A DNA stretch of 64,000 bases, taken from positions 372,001-436,000 of the forward strand of contig JALJCQ010000003.1 in NCBI GenBank assembly GCA_023091665.1, read 5' to 3'. Made by a program: the position numbers and the translations under genes. This DNA comes from Pythium myriotylum. Its lineage: Eukaryota; Oomycota; Peronosporomycetes; Pythiales; Pythiaceae. Positions within the stretch are counted from its first letter, which is position 1. Every line of letters starts with the position of its first letter. This document shows positions 1-10,254 of this stretch, one piece after another. A model generated the notes under the pieces. That model was not told where the DNA came from. It searched no databases and saw only the letters and a program-made list of their open reading frames with translations.

Positions 1-1
1 G

Positions 2-670
2 GCCGCTCGTCCGAAGAGCTGGCCTCGGGCGTTCGACGACTTGCTCGTCTGTGAACCCGCCTTTTGGTTCAGGCCCGCGCTCCACTGCACTTGGGTCCCC
101 GACATGACCCGTCTTCAATCTGTTGAGCCTGGCGCAGACCGCAGCCGCATTCTACGTCAGCAACTTGGAGCCGTCGACGAGGAGGAACCGATCCGATCCT
201 TTTACGCCGGCCGCGAAGACCGCTGCATCGAATCGCTGAAGGTTCGTGCTCAGATGGCGTTCCGTTATCATCATTACCTCGGGGTCGCGTGGTCGGTGCC
301 GGACAACTGGTTGTCACCCGATTATCCCCGTAGTGAAGATGGAGTCCGCTCCCTCGGCACACCGGGCCCAGACTTCTACAAAGCTTCATACGATCAACGG
401 CTTCTGGCGGACTGGGTGGGGCGGACGCAGAAGATTGCTGAATGGTACAAGTTGAACGATTCAACGTCCGGCGCGTCGATGAACGATGCGATCTTCCGAG
501 AGATCTTGGGCGAGTGGCCACTAGCGAGCCAGGCGGGGTCGACTTCTTCTAATCCACCTGGGGTTCCCGCCTCTGCTCAGGGTGTCGCGGATTCTTCGCC
601 GGCCTCTTCAAGTCAAGCTTCGCCCGCGCCGTCCGCCATCGACTTGTCCGGTGATTCTCCCATGATTTAG
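2..670 (+). CDS. Hypothetical protein, 5' end outside window
   Basis: The reading frame is open from the window edge (position 2) to a TAG at 668-670, about 222 codons, so the true start may lie outside. I recognise no family. The N-terminal two thirds is globular-looking with many Trp and Tyr. The last 60 residues are Ser/Ala/Pro-rich and probably disordered. It lies downstream of, and antisense to, the integrase gene of the retrotransposon at 1.0-10.3 kb. Plant Tat-type elements, which also have two RNase H domains, can carry extra ORFs in this place, so an accessory element gene is possible. It could equally belong to a neighbouring element or be a host gene. Confidence 0.45.
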   Translation, partial: AARPKSWPRAFDDLLVCEPAFWFRPALHCTWVPDMTRLQSVEPGADRSRILRQQLGAVDEEEPIRSFYAGREDRCIESLKVRAQMAFRYHHYLGVAWSVPDNWLSPDYPRSEDGVRSLGTPGPDFYKASYDQRLLADWVGRTQKIAEWYKLNDSTSGASMNDAIFREILGEWPLASQAGSTSSNPPGVPASAQGVADSSPASSSQASPAPSAIDLSGDSPMI

Positions 671-1016
671 TCGTTTTGCACTCCTCTTCGTCGATCAACA
701 TAGCGGCGGATCAGTAAGTCAGTCGCCCCTTAATACATGCCTTCCTTTGGTCTTCTTGCTTTTTTTTTTTTTCCTACATACGCAAACATACATACTCGCT
801 CTTTTCATCAGCTAGAGTGGCGTCCGGCCCTTACAGCCGGACGGCCGGCCTACTGGCTGGCATCAACTCACCTTGGGGAGCGATACGACTGCATTGAATA
901 GCTCTTATCAGTCGGCTGCTCCCGGGTCAAGTTGGACTTCATGCTGGCTATCGCGGCTGGCTGGGCGAAGCCATCTCGCGATTTGAGGGGCGCCGCAGCC
1001 CCTTTTCGCCGGGTAT
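671..1016. other. Non-coding gap beside retrotransposon; T-rich tract
   Basis: No convincing ORF. A run of about 14 T at roughly 759-772 reads on the minus strand as a purine tract downstream of the integrase gene. That is where a polypurine tract would sit for the minus-strand element. I could not find a matching LTR pair between this region and 10.3-11.3 kb, so the element boundary here is unresolved. Confidence 0.4.
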
Positions 1017-2798
1017 CTAGCTCTCGTCACTGCCTTCGTCCACTTGCATCGCGGCGAAGCGCGCCCTACCTCGGGCGCTGCGGTCGAACTCGTATAACAG
1101 CCGCCCGCAATTCAGGCGGTGCACAGGCTCCCATGTCGGCTCCTCATATCCGGTCCATTTGACCAGATACTCTCTTCCACGTCTCGCGTTGCGGACCCGA
1201 CTCCACCGGACATCTAGTAGAGCCTCGACTTCATACTCGTTGAATCCGCGATCCGGCTCCCAGCTGTCTTCTGGGAGGAGGGCTGCGTCGAAATCGGCTT
1301 CTTCCGGGACGTTCGTGGGGGAGCTAGTCGGGCGTTCTGGGGAAAGCAACCTCGGCTTGAGCCTACCGACATGGACCCACGGGAACACTCGATACGGTGA
1401 GCCTTGGACTTCTAACTTGCACATGAACTCCTGGCTCTTTTCGACAATCCGGAACGGGCCGTGCCATTTGTGAGCAAGTTTCCTAGTGAGGCCGGGCCTT
1501 ACCTGAGCGATATAGAGCCAGACTGCGTCTCCAACTTCGAATCCCGACTTGAATCTGTCTGCGAGGTCGGTCCACGCCTGAGTCCGTTCTTCGGCGCGAG
1601 CGCGTTTTGCTCTTTCTTGCAAACGCCGGGCTTCTTCTCGCGCGTGCTGATATTCGCGCTGAACTTGGAGCCTCCAGGTGTAGGCGCGTAGTCTATCCGC
1701 CCTGCGAGCCGGCTTCGGCGATAACATCGCAGCCATTGTGGTCTTAGCATCCCAACCATGCATCAAGAAGAACGGAGTCTCCCGGCGAGTCGCGTCCATG
1801 GACGTGTTGAGGGCGAACAAGAGACGGCCGGCTAAGTCTTCCCAGTCTTCCTGCGCCGGCTCCTCGATATATGATCGAATACTCCGGATAACTGTCTGTA
1901 CTGACCTCTCTTGTTGCCCGTTGGCCTGCGGCCGGTACGCCAGCGTCGCTCGTTGTTGGCTACCCATCATTCGCGTGAAATTGCCGAACACCTCGCTCAT
2001 GAAACGTGGGTCACGATCATGCCGGATCTCCGAACTTGCACCAAAGCGTCTGAACACTACTTCTTCATAAGCTTCGGCAACATCTTGGGCGGTGGTCCCT
2101 CGCATCGCTTTACTCATTATGTAGCCCGAGAACATATCTTGGAACAGGAGCAGAGCCGTATTGCCTTGACGAGACTCCGGTAGCGGTATCACAAAGTCCA
2201 TGGATATGATCTGCATGGGGTACTCTGGCATTACATTGCCCGGCGAGGGGCCCGGATTGGGTGCGGTGCCTTTCGACGTGGAGCAGTCGACGCACTCCCG
2301 CACATGTTGCTCGACATCTCGGTACAGGCCCCGCCAATAGTATTCGGCTTTAATTCGTTCGAACGTTCGCGTTACTCCTTGGTGACCACCTTGGATGTCG
2401 TCGTGATGTAGGTGGAGCACGTCGCGTCTCATGTCTGGGGGAACTACCAGCCTCAGAGTGTCGCCCCTTTGTCTGGCCGCCGACTTAGTCCCGGAGTATC
2501 GGAGAATCCCGGCTACGTCGACTTCGAACAAATCAGCTTGTTTCGCGGCAGCTTGGGCTTCCTCTGCTGTGAGCGCGTCTAGGTTTCCTGACAAGAAATC
2601 AATTAGTTGGCCCAGTTCTCGGTCGCCCCGTTGGTGCGCTCGAATGCGCGCCCATCGCTCTTCGACTTCATCGTGCGGCTGTGATCTCGATCTTGAGGTG
2701 GTAGCCTGTGCTCCGGAGGTCTTTCGCGGGGTTAGTTGTTCTTCTGGAGCCGGATCCGGCCGACGGTGCTCATACCGACGTCGGGTAACATAAACCAA
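1017..2798 (-). CDS. Integrase with C-terminal chromodomain (element 1)
   Basis: 593 residues from the first in-frame start after the TAG at 2895-2897. The frame is in fact open right up to that TAG and continues pol. An HHCC zinc-binding segment lies around residues 125-170, with GGHQGVTRTFERIKAEYYWR and then CVDC. The core holds the first Asp in SMDFVIPLP, the second in RHDRDPRF and a Glu in ANGQQERSVQT. A chromodomain near the C-terminus reads EYLVKWTGYEEPTWEP. It would insert cDNA, and the chromodomain would steer it to particular histone marks. The protein is probably made as part of Pol, by read-through or from an ancestor lacking the stop. Confidence 0.87.
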   Translation of the reverse strand: MVYVTRRRYEHRRPDPAPEEQLTPRKTSGAQATTSRSRSQPHDEVEERWARIRAHQRGDRELGQLIDFLSGNLDALTAEEAQAAAKQADLFEVDVAGILRYSGTKSAARQRGDTLRLVVPPDMRRDVLHLHHDDIQGGHQGVTRTFERIKAEYYWRGLYRDVEQHVRECVDCSTSKGTAPNPGPSPGNVMPEYPMQIISMDFVIPLPESRQGNTALLLFQDMFSGYIMSKAMRGTTAQDVAEAYEEVVFRRFGASSEIRHDRDPRFMSEVFGNFTRMMGSQQRATLAYRPQANGQQERSVQTVIRSIRSYIEEPAQEDWEDLAGRLLFALNTSMDATRRETPFFLMHGWDAKTTMAAMLSPKPARRADRLRAYTWRLQVQREYQHAREEARRLQERAKRARAEERTQAWTDLADRFKSGFEVGDAVWLYIAQVRPGLTRKLAHKWHGPFRIVEKSQEFMCKLEVQGSPYRVFPWVHVGRLKPRLLSPERPTSSPTNVPEEADFDAALLPEDSWEPDRGFNEYEVEALLDVRWSRVRNARRGREYLVKWTGYEEPTWEPVHRLNCGRLLYEFDRSARGRARFAAMQVDEGSDES

Positions 2799-2894
2799 AC
2801 TTTCCTTGCGTCCTTCATCCGGACTGCGGGGTGACTCGCCCCGAGTCTTTTCTTCGTCGGACCCGGGGAGCGCTTCTGATTCTTCACCCGTGCC

Positions 2895-5800
2895 CTATGG
2901 TAGACTTACTTCTGGTGATTCTTCCTGTGTTGTCGTGGCGACGATCCTAGATGGGAGACGATTCAGCTGGCCGATCCGCTGCAACTCCTCACGGTCTTCT
3001 ATCACGACTGGCGAGCTGGACTGGAGGGCCTTGCTGGTCATGTAGTCAGCCGCTGCATTGAAGTCGCGAGCAAAGTGGACCATGCGCACACTTCTGAGCC
3101 GGGACTTCAGTTCTTCGAACTGGTTAAGGAGCAGCTGGAGTCGGGACGTATTGCAGTTCATCGTGCCTTGACACTGTTCGATCACGAGTCTCGAATCCCC
3201 GGCTACTACTATATCGATCGTGCCGAACATGGCCAGCACGTGCCGCAATCCATTCAGCATGCCATGGTACTCCGCCTCGTTGACTGAGACTCCTTCTAGG
3301 TAAGCCGCTTCCGCGTGGACCGGAGTCCATGCCGGCAATTTCCACAACACGAACCCGGCGCTGCCGACACCAGTCTTCCATTTGGCGGCCCCGTCAAAAC
3401 TGAGTACGAAACCGGAGTACTCGGCGGATAGCATCTCCAGGCTGATGACGGGCGGCTTAATCTTCCTGGACTTGGCCGGAGCGAGTTCGTTCGCAATCTC
3501 ATCCAGTTTTTCGCGCGGCGTGATGCCGGCGGCGAACAGTGACGCCAGTGCGTCCTCGTCCTTGTCGATTTTTCTGACCTCGAACGTCCATGGCGAGAGG
3601 AAGGTTGCCCACTTGAGCAGCCGATCACCGAGGCTTTTTGACGTCATCAACCACTTCAGCACCGAATACCTAGTGTACACGATCAACTCGGAACCCGAAA
3701 TTAGCGTGTAGAACGTGGTCAAAACACGCAGCAGGGCTAAGACCTCCTTTTCAGATTCGTGGTACCGGAGTTCGCCATCGTGTAGAGTGCGGCCGGTGAA
3801 ACGAACCGGCCACAGCTTACCTTCGTGCTCCTGGGCCAGCACTGCGCTTACTGCCCACGGGTTCGCATGAAGAATCACCGAGAACGGCTTCGTCCGGTCC
3901 GGATGTCGAAGGACCGGTGGTGACTGAATCTTGGTCTTCAATAGGTCGAACGCTTGCTTCGCTCGGTTTAAGTCCCGGCCTGCTTTGATCTGTTCGTCTG
4001 TCAGCTCGTACAGTGCGGACGCAATTACCGAATAGTCTTCTATGAACTTGTGATAGTAATTCAAGCTGCCGAGGAAGGACTGTACCCCTTTTAGCGTGGT
4101 TGGAAACTGGAGTCGGACGATGCCTTTGGCGATCTTTGGTAGAGCTCGGAGTCCGTCCCGGCTTATTCCGTGGGACAGGTATTCGATTGAGCGTTTGCCA
4201 AACGAGCTCTTCGGGAGACTCACCGATAGTCCCCAGTAACGGATCCGGTATAGTAGTTTGTCGACCAGTTCGCAGAGCTCGTCCCACGACTTGGTACCCG
4301 CCGCGATGTCATCTATGTATGAGCTTCGACCTAGAACCGGGCCCATGCAACGCGGGGCCGGGAGGTTCTTCTGAAAAACTGTCTCGTCGTCAGCTCCAGC
4401 AGTCGGATCGCCTTGGTCAGGTTCGCCGGCGTTGACTCCGATGTCTCGGTTGTGATCTCCGGAGGGAGGACCGGGAGACAATCCCACCCCTTCGAGAACA
4501 TCGGGGTCGACTTCGGCCTCAAGGCGTGGAGGTAGTCTGACGAATCCCCAGAGGCAATTATCGATGACTTGTTGATATATGAGTGGCGCATTCTTCAAGC
4601 CAAAAGGCATACGCACCCACTGGAAGTGGCCCAACGGGCAGATAAATGCACTGATGCGTTTCGCTCGCAGAGTCATCAGCACGGCCCAGAATCCACTGGC
4701 CATGTCCAAACTTAGGAACCACATTACAGATTCGAAGTCATCCAGCAACTTGTCGATTAGAGGGAGAGGATACCTCATAAGCTTGATCAATTGATTCACC
4801 AGGCGGTAGTCAATGCAAAGTCGGATATCTTGGCCGTTCTTCTTCATGACGACTACTATTGGGCTCGCCCACTCCGAGTCCGAGTACTCGATAATACCGC
4901 ATTCCAACAGCCCTTTCAACAGCTCGTAAACCTTTGGGAGCAAGTGAGACTTAATCGGTCGTGGTCGTTGCGCAATCGGCTTCACGCCATCCGGGACTTC
5001 GATGTCGCATATCACTCCTCGGGCCGGTGGAGGTAGCGCATTGCCAGAGCTCATGAACGCCGGCTGATGCTTACGCAATATGTTGCGGAGCTTGTCGAGT
5101 TCCTCTAACGTGTTTTCGTCGGGTTCGCCGGCATTCGCGTCGTCCATATTCGCCGGCGGGGGCTCTTTGTCGAAATCTGGCAACATCGCTAGCTGGTCCC
5201 GTAGCGCATGGAGGGACAACGAATCAGCACCTTCGTGATAAAATACAGAAGCTTCTTCCTCGGCGGGCTGCTCCTCCGACCCAGCCCCGTTAACTGCGGC
5301 CTCAGCTACTGCCTTGAACACAGACGCTAGGCGCGTGGGTGGCTCGAAGGCCGGTCCTGGATCACTTGGTATTAACGTCGACCGGATGTCCGCACTCCTC
5401 TCCGGACTCCGCTGCAGGGCGAGGGTACTCGCGAGCACAGGTTGGCTCGCGTCCATAATCACGAGCCTCATAACTACTTCGCGTGTCGCGCTCGACCGTA
5501 ACGCTGTGTGGCTCTCGAGAACTTTGGCGCTGTTCGAACCTCTCGCTTCCGTCGAGGCAGCTACGAGTGCCTCTCCTTCCCGCAGTTGCAGACCGTGCGA
5601 GCGCGCGAGAGCCGGGGGCATGCGAGTTGAACTCACCTCGCGCATCATTCCGGTAGAACTTGGGGGAAATCCGGCCTTGGAGGCGAATGGACTCGATGCC
5701 TCGGGGGTCCCGTGACCGACACTCCGCACATCTTCGTGAGCTGCCGAGCGAGATATATCTCCAGCGCGAGCCTGCTCTGGGGGTCCCTGCGACACCGAAA

Positions 5801-6947
5801 CACGAGCAGAACCGGGGTCGGGGAGAGTGCGAGGATGCCTGCTCACTTCGATAGCTGGCTCGGGTATTCCGCCGCTTCCGCGTTTTAGTATCTTCTTAGG
5901 CATCGGGTATGCTGGCGCTGAGACCGCTGGGGGAAGACTCTGGTTGAATACGTAATCTGCTCGGTCTTGGCGACGCGCCATAAGGCGGGATTGTGAGCTC
6001 TCGTAGATAAGAGTCTGCCATTCTGCATACTTGGGAGACCCAGCACGTACGCATAGCTCTCCATCTGGCAAATGACCAACCTCGACCAAATATGCGACTG
6101 GCGTCCTGCCCGGCAGCTGTAGGGGTTGACCTGAGACATTCACCACACGGATCGCATCCGGACGCCCCCGATCGTCATATAACAACATTGGGAGCCAGGC
6201 GCGGCCGCGCCTCAACCAAACCACCAGCTCGGGATCCAATCTCCCGTACACGATGGGCACAGTTACACCTCGACCTGGAGCGATATATAAGTCACCTTGT
6301 GTAGAGACTGGCGTGCGTTTGGGGAGCTTGGGCCTCGCACCTCGACTAACGAGTGGGACACTCTCTTCGTCAGGGAGCCGGACTACACCTTCATTCGCGC
6401 TCAATCGCACCCCAGCTGCCACCATAAAGTCGAACCCCAACAGACACTGAATCCCTTCGCCGATATTGCCGCACCAAATGTCCATGAAGTAGACAACACT
6501 CATTCCTAGCGTTATCTTAACGCTGGCCCTTGCAGTCACGTACGTCACCACGCCACCAATTCCTTTCACTTTCAGTCTTTCGTTGAACGTCAGCTTGAGA
6601 CCGAGAGTCCGAGCCACATCCAGGCTCAGAATGCTGGTGTCGGAGCCGGAGTCCAGCAGAATGGTAACTCGGCGGTCGCACACCGCTCCTCCGACTAACG
6701 CTATACCGGTCTCTCGCATTGTTCTTGCATGCTCCGACCACCACCCCCGGCGTTCGCCGGGCTGAAGTCGGAAAGATATCCGGCAATTTGGATCGAACCC
6801 GTCTGACTTCACAACAAATGAACGCGCTTCACTGTGATGTTGTAAAGTGATTGATTCTTTATCAATGCTGACCTCTTCGCCCTCGTCAGCACCGATAAAC
6901 GCATAAACATGCATGACGAGAGCTGACTTGTCGGGTTGACTAGCCAA
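2895..6947 (-). CDS. Pol: protease, reverse transcriptase, RNase H, aRNH (element 1)
   Basis: 1350 residues. The protease has LLDSGSDTSILS near residue 100. A low-complexity linker follows to about residue 640. Reverse transcriptase covers roughly 640-960, with SLDMASGFW and the catalytic YIDD in SSYIDDIAAG. The native RNase H (about 1010-1130) has lost two acidic residues: HANPWAVSAVL where DAS is normal, and YTRYSVLKWL where YTDH is normal. A second RNase H (about 1170-1300) keeps all four: FDGAAK, NEAEYHG, AGDSRLV, and RDFNAAAD. The frame continues upstream through a TAG at 7008-7010 into the gag zinc knuckles, so the listed start (TTG) is only the limit of the open frame. Confidence 0.87.
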   Translation of the reverse strand: MASQPDKSALVMHVYAFIGADEGEEVSIDKESITLQHHSEARSFVVKSDGFDPNCRISFRLQPGERRGWWSEHARTMRETGIALVGGAVCDRRVTILLDSGSDTSILSLDVARTLGLKLTFNERLKVKGIGGVVTYVTARASVKITLGMSVVYFMDIWCGNIGEGIQCLLGFDFMVAAGVRLSANEGVVRLPDEESVPLVSRGARPKLPKRTPVSTQGDLYIAPGRGVTVPIVYGRLDPELVVWLRRGRAWLPMLLYDDRGRPDAIRVVNVSGQPLQLPGRTPVAYLVEVGHLPDGELCVRAGSPKYAEWQTLIYESSQSRLMARRQDRADYVFNQSLPPAVSAPAYPMPKKILKRGSGGIPEPAIEVSRHPRTLPDPGSARVSVSQGPPEQARAGDISRSAAHEDVRSVGHGTPEASSPFASKAGFPPSSTGMMREVSSTRMPPALARSHGLQLREGEALVAASTEARGSNSAKVLESHTALRSSATREVVMRLVIMDASQPVLASTLALQRSPERSADIRSTLIPSDPGPAFEPPTRLASVFKAVAEAAVNGAGSEEQPAEEEASVFYHEGADSLSLHALRDQLAMLPDFDKEPPPANMDDANAGEPDENTLEELDKLRNILRKHQPAFMSSGNALPPPARGVICDIEVPDGVKPIAQRPRPIKSHLLPKVYELLKGLLECGIIEYSDSEWASPIVVVMKKNGQDIRLCIDYRLVNQLIKLMRYPLPLIDKLLDDFESVMWFLSLDMASGFWAVLMTLRAKRISAFICPLGHFQWVRMPFGLKNAPLIYQQVIDNCLWGFVRLPPRLEAEVDPDVLEGVGLSPGPPSGDHNRDIGVNAGEPDQGDPTAGADDETVFQKNLPAPRCMGPVLGRSSYIDDIAAGTKSWDELCELVDKLLYRIRYWGLSVSLPKSSFGKRSIEYLSHGISRDGLRALPKIAKGIVRLQFPTTLKGVQSFLGSLNYYHKFIEDYSVIASALYELTDEQIKAGRDLNRAKQAFDLLKTKIQSPPVLRHPDRTKPFSVILHANPWAVSAVLAQEHEGKLWPVRFTGRTLHDGELRYHESEKEVLALLRVLTTFYTLISGSELIVYTRYSVLKWLMTSKSLGDRLLKWATFLSPWTFEVRKIDKDEDALASLFAAGITPREKLDEIANELAPAKSRKIKPPVISLEMLSAEYSGFVLSFDGAAKWKTGVGSAGFVLWKLPAWTPVHAEAAYLEGVSVNEAEYHGMLNGLRHVLAMFGTIDIVVAGDSRLVIEQCQGTMNCNTSRLQLLLNQFEELKSRLRSVRMVHFARDFNAAADYMTSKALQSSSPVVIEDREELQRIGQLNRLPSRIVATTTQEESPEVSLP

Positions 6948-7007
6948 ATCTCTACTTGGGGATTTCTCGCTCGTCGCGTACCGGTTCCCTGAATTCCGGC
7001 GAGCGGC

Positions 7008-10000
7008 CTAGTTTGACGCCTCGGTGAAATACTGCGTGACGCCTAACGGCAATCCGACACCTGACTCTTCTCGACCAGGGGTCTGGTACCAAGTCTTGAG
7101 CTCATCGAGCATGCGCACAACTGGGCAATCCTCGCTCTTGACATGAAATTGCGAACACGCTGGACACTTCTTACCGCAACTCTCAGACGAATGTGAGCCG
7201 GAACACCATTGGCACGTGGGTCTTGCCACTTGCTGGCGCATCGGGCAATCTGAGGCCCAGTGTCCGTACTGCTGGCAATTGAAGCACGGGCCTCGAACCT
7301 GGCCATTCGGTCCGCTCGCTTCTGCGTGTAGAGTCGAGGTAGGAACCGCACTCGAACTTTTAAGCGTAGAAGCCGGGGCTAATGCTGGAACTGGCACCTG
7401 GTGCTGCGCAGGCGCCTGAGCTACCGCCTGTCCCGGCCTGCTTGCGCGGAAGGGCGGGCGCGGTCTCGCGCCACCATGCGGGCTCGCGTTGGGCCATCGG
7501 GTCGGACTCGCATGAGAGCGTCCGTAGCTTGGCGTTGGCGTCCCGGCGACACGGTAGGCAACCGCATCTTCTTCGTCGGAGATACCTCTCTATCATGATC
7601 CAGTCGGAACCGCACCGCCCGTTCGTCTTCGGAGTCGCGTCGCAGAGACCCGTTATCCCGCACATACTCGTTCCCAGCGTGATCATCCTGATAGGCCCAG
7701 TAGGTCGACGCCGAACGGCTGCGTGACGAGCTCCTCTCGCGATCGCGGCGGTCACGCTCATATTCTCTGTCACGTTCCTGGCTTTGGCTACGCTCGGTAG
7801 TGCGACCATCCGGGCGGCCATCCGATCGGTCTGCGCCGGTGCGCTGCTCGTGGAGTCGAAGCATTTTATCGAGATCTTTAACGGAGCGAACCGAAACATC
7901 AGACAGCTTGGCCCTGACGACCGGATCGCGCAGCCCCCGATGAAACCGGTTAAGGTGATTCTCCACAGCTCGCGGCGTCTTCAAATCGAGGTCTGCTTGC
8001 TCAGCGAGTGAATTCAAGCGCCACAGAAAGTGGCGAGCCGACTCATGCTTTCCTTGACTCAACGCACTATACCTCTCCAGCGGGACTCCACGTCTTCGAG
8101 ATACTCTTCCCGGATAGCCGCCTCGAGTGTGGCCCACTTCTTCGCTCGCGAACCCAACTGCCGGATAAACGTGAGAATAGATTTCCGCACATACCGATAG
8201 ATGTTCTGGCACATTTCTTCGTCAGTCCACATGGCAGTCCGCGCCATGTACTTGTAGTCGGCCATGAACTGTTTGCGGTCTTCGAGAGATTCTTCACCGG
8301 TGAGTGGGTCCAAGTACCCCGCAGGCACGAACGGCCTCGGATAAACAACCACTGGCGACTGAGCCGCGTCGTGCGGTGATTGAACGAGTCGCGCGCGACC
8401 GCTAGCTTGGTGCCCCTGCGCTAAGCCGGAGACACTTGCCGGTGGACGACCGGCAGCTGCGTGGGGATGCTGCCCACTCGTCGACGCATCTTGGCCAAAG
8501 TGCGGAAGAGTCGGGGTTCTTCGATCAGGCCGTGATTGTGCAATTGAAGGCCCTGGCGGGATAACCCGTGAATAGCCCGAGCCATAGAGCGGCGCATCAG
8601 GCATAGGGTCGTCAAATGCCGGAGGGCGAGGCTGACTCGGGGGCAGCACTGGGCGGACTGTGAACTCAGGCTCTCCGCGTCGCGCGCCTAGTCCGACTTC
8701 GCGGAAGAATCGATTCTCCATGACTGAATTCACTAGCTGATCTTCTTGTCGAGCGGGCCGGGGACCACTCTCTTCGTCATCTGACGTGGTCGCACCGACC
8801 GAGGCTGCACTCAACACTTCAGCCGATGAGCTAATGAGGGACGCTGGACGACGCATTGCGTAGGGATCGACCGGGTGGCGAGTCGCGGGCCGGTGCGAAG
8901 CCATCGTTTGACGGATGTCGGCTTGATATTTCAGGTGTCTGGCCCGCTGCGCGTCTAGATCCTGAAGCCAATCTACGACGTTCTGGACGGCTTGCAATAC
9001 TCTGGCGACCTCGCCATAGAGCTTTGGCGTTGACCACGCGTCATAGGGTTCTTCGAACTTTTCAACCGCCGGGACGACATTCTTCACAGAAAATCCGGCG
9101 TTATATAGCGCGGTCTGGACCAGCGCTACCAACTCGCTGCGCTTACGAAGAGATCGGTCCACCGTGAAACATAGCGACTCGTGTTTCACCGGACCACCCA
9201 CGCGTATCGGGTCGAGCACACTCAGATACAGCTCTTCTTCCCGGAAGGTCTTCAGCAGTAGCGCCTGGAATCGCATGTGTTGCTCATCCGACGGATGCGG
9301 CAACTGGCTGGTCGATGGGGTGACCCGGCTTTCGGCTTCACACCACCGCCTCCAACAGCTTCGAACGTATCTCGCCTCTTCTGGACTCAGCCCAACGATG
9401 ACGTCGCTGCCTCCTGAGGAGGCGTCAAGACCTGGGATGTTGAGCTCGACGGCATCGAGAGCTGAAGTTCGGCTTGGGGAAACTGGATTCACCCTCGCGG
9501 CGACTTTCTTGTCTTTACCCGCCCGGTCCGTTTTCTTGTCGACTCGCTGCTCAACCCGCGGAGAGGTTTGATTATGTCGACTGCCTTCTCGGTTCGCCGG
9601 CGCGCTCTTGCTCTTGGGCTTCGGCTTGACCTCTTTCGCCTTGGGTTCCTTCTCGCGACCTCGAGCGCCGGCTTCTCGCGCGACGTGTGCTCCGTGCCGC
9701 TCCGGCGGGTGCTCGTAGCGGGGGTCGTGAGGCACAAAGTTCCTTCCGGCGTTGTAATGCTGGTAATCCGGGAGCAAATAATGAGGGCTATACCGGGGGT
9801 CGAATGGGGGCGCCGGATAACGCGGCAACCACCCCGGGGGCGCTCGCACATACTGGTAGTAATTGTCGCGGGGGCTGTCATACTTCCAACCGTGCCGCGA
9901 CTCGCGAGCCGGTATCTGACCATCTTCGTGCGGATACACGTTTTCTTGATCGTGCAGGTGACGATCGTCCGGCGCATCTGCACCCGCAAGCTCTCGGGCC

Positions 10001-10254
10001 TTCGGATCCGGCTCAGCGACCTTCTTGGCCTTTCCTTGCTTCTGCTGACCACCCTTCTTTCCGCCTTTGCCGTTTTTCTTCGTCGCACCTGCCGATTCCA
10101 GTTGGCTGGTGACGTGCATCACGGTGGCATTGTCAGTTGTGGAGCTGGTCTTAGGGTCGCTGAAATATTCTTCGCCGTCTTCGGTCTTTACTTCGTCTTC
10201 AAAGTCGTCTGGAAGGCCTAGACGGCTGGCGCCAACCACAGATTGGCGCCGCAT
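7008..10254 (-). pseudogene. gag of element 1, broken by two frameshifts
   Basis: Three overlapping pieces make one ancestral gag: 8059-10254 (N-terminal, Pro/Arg/Lys-rich then capsid-like), 7421-8212 (rest of capsid, then an Arg/Glu/Asp tail) and 7008-7397 (nucleocapsid). Capsid homology crosses the first break near 8080; the second lies near 7400-7420. The last piece has a CCHC knuckle, CFNCQQYGHWASDC, then a second Cys-rich cluster. Its stop is a TAG in the same frame as pol. Gag would form the particle and bind the RNA. Confidence 0.75.

Larger units (their letters stand above)
1017..10254 (-). mobile_element. Ty3/gypsy chromodomain retrotransposon with dual RNase H (element 1)
   Basis: Order on the minus strand is gag (with zinc knuckles), aspartic protease, reverse transcriptase, RNase H, second RNase H, integrase, chromodomain. 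This is the Ty3/gypsy order with a chromodomain. The second RNase H (aRNH) fits the oomycete groups described as Chronos and Archon. gag has two frameshifts. The zinc-knuckle ORF, pol and integrase are all in one frame, separated only by TAG codons at 7008-7010 and 2895-2897. Reverse transcriptase and integrase active-site residues are kept, so decay is recent or partial. No LTRs were recognised. Confidence 0.88.
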
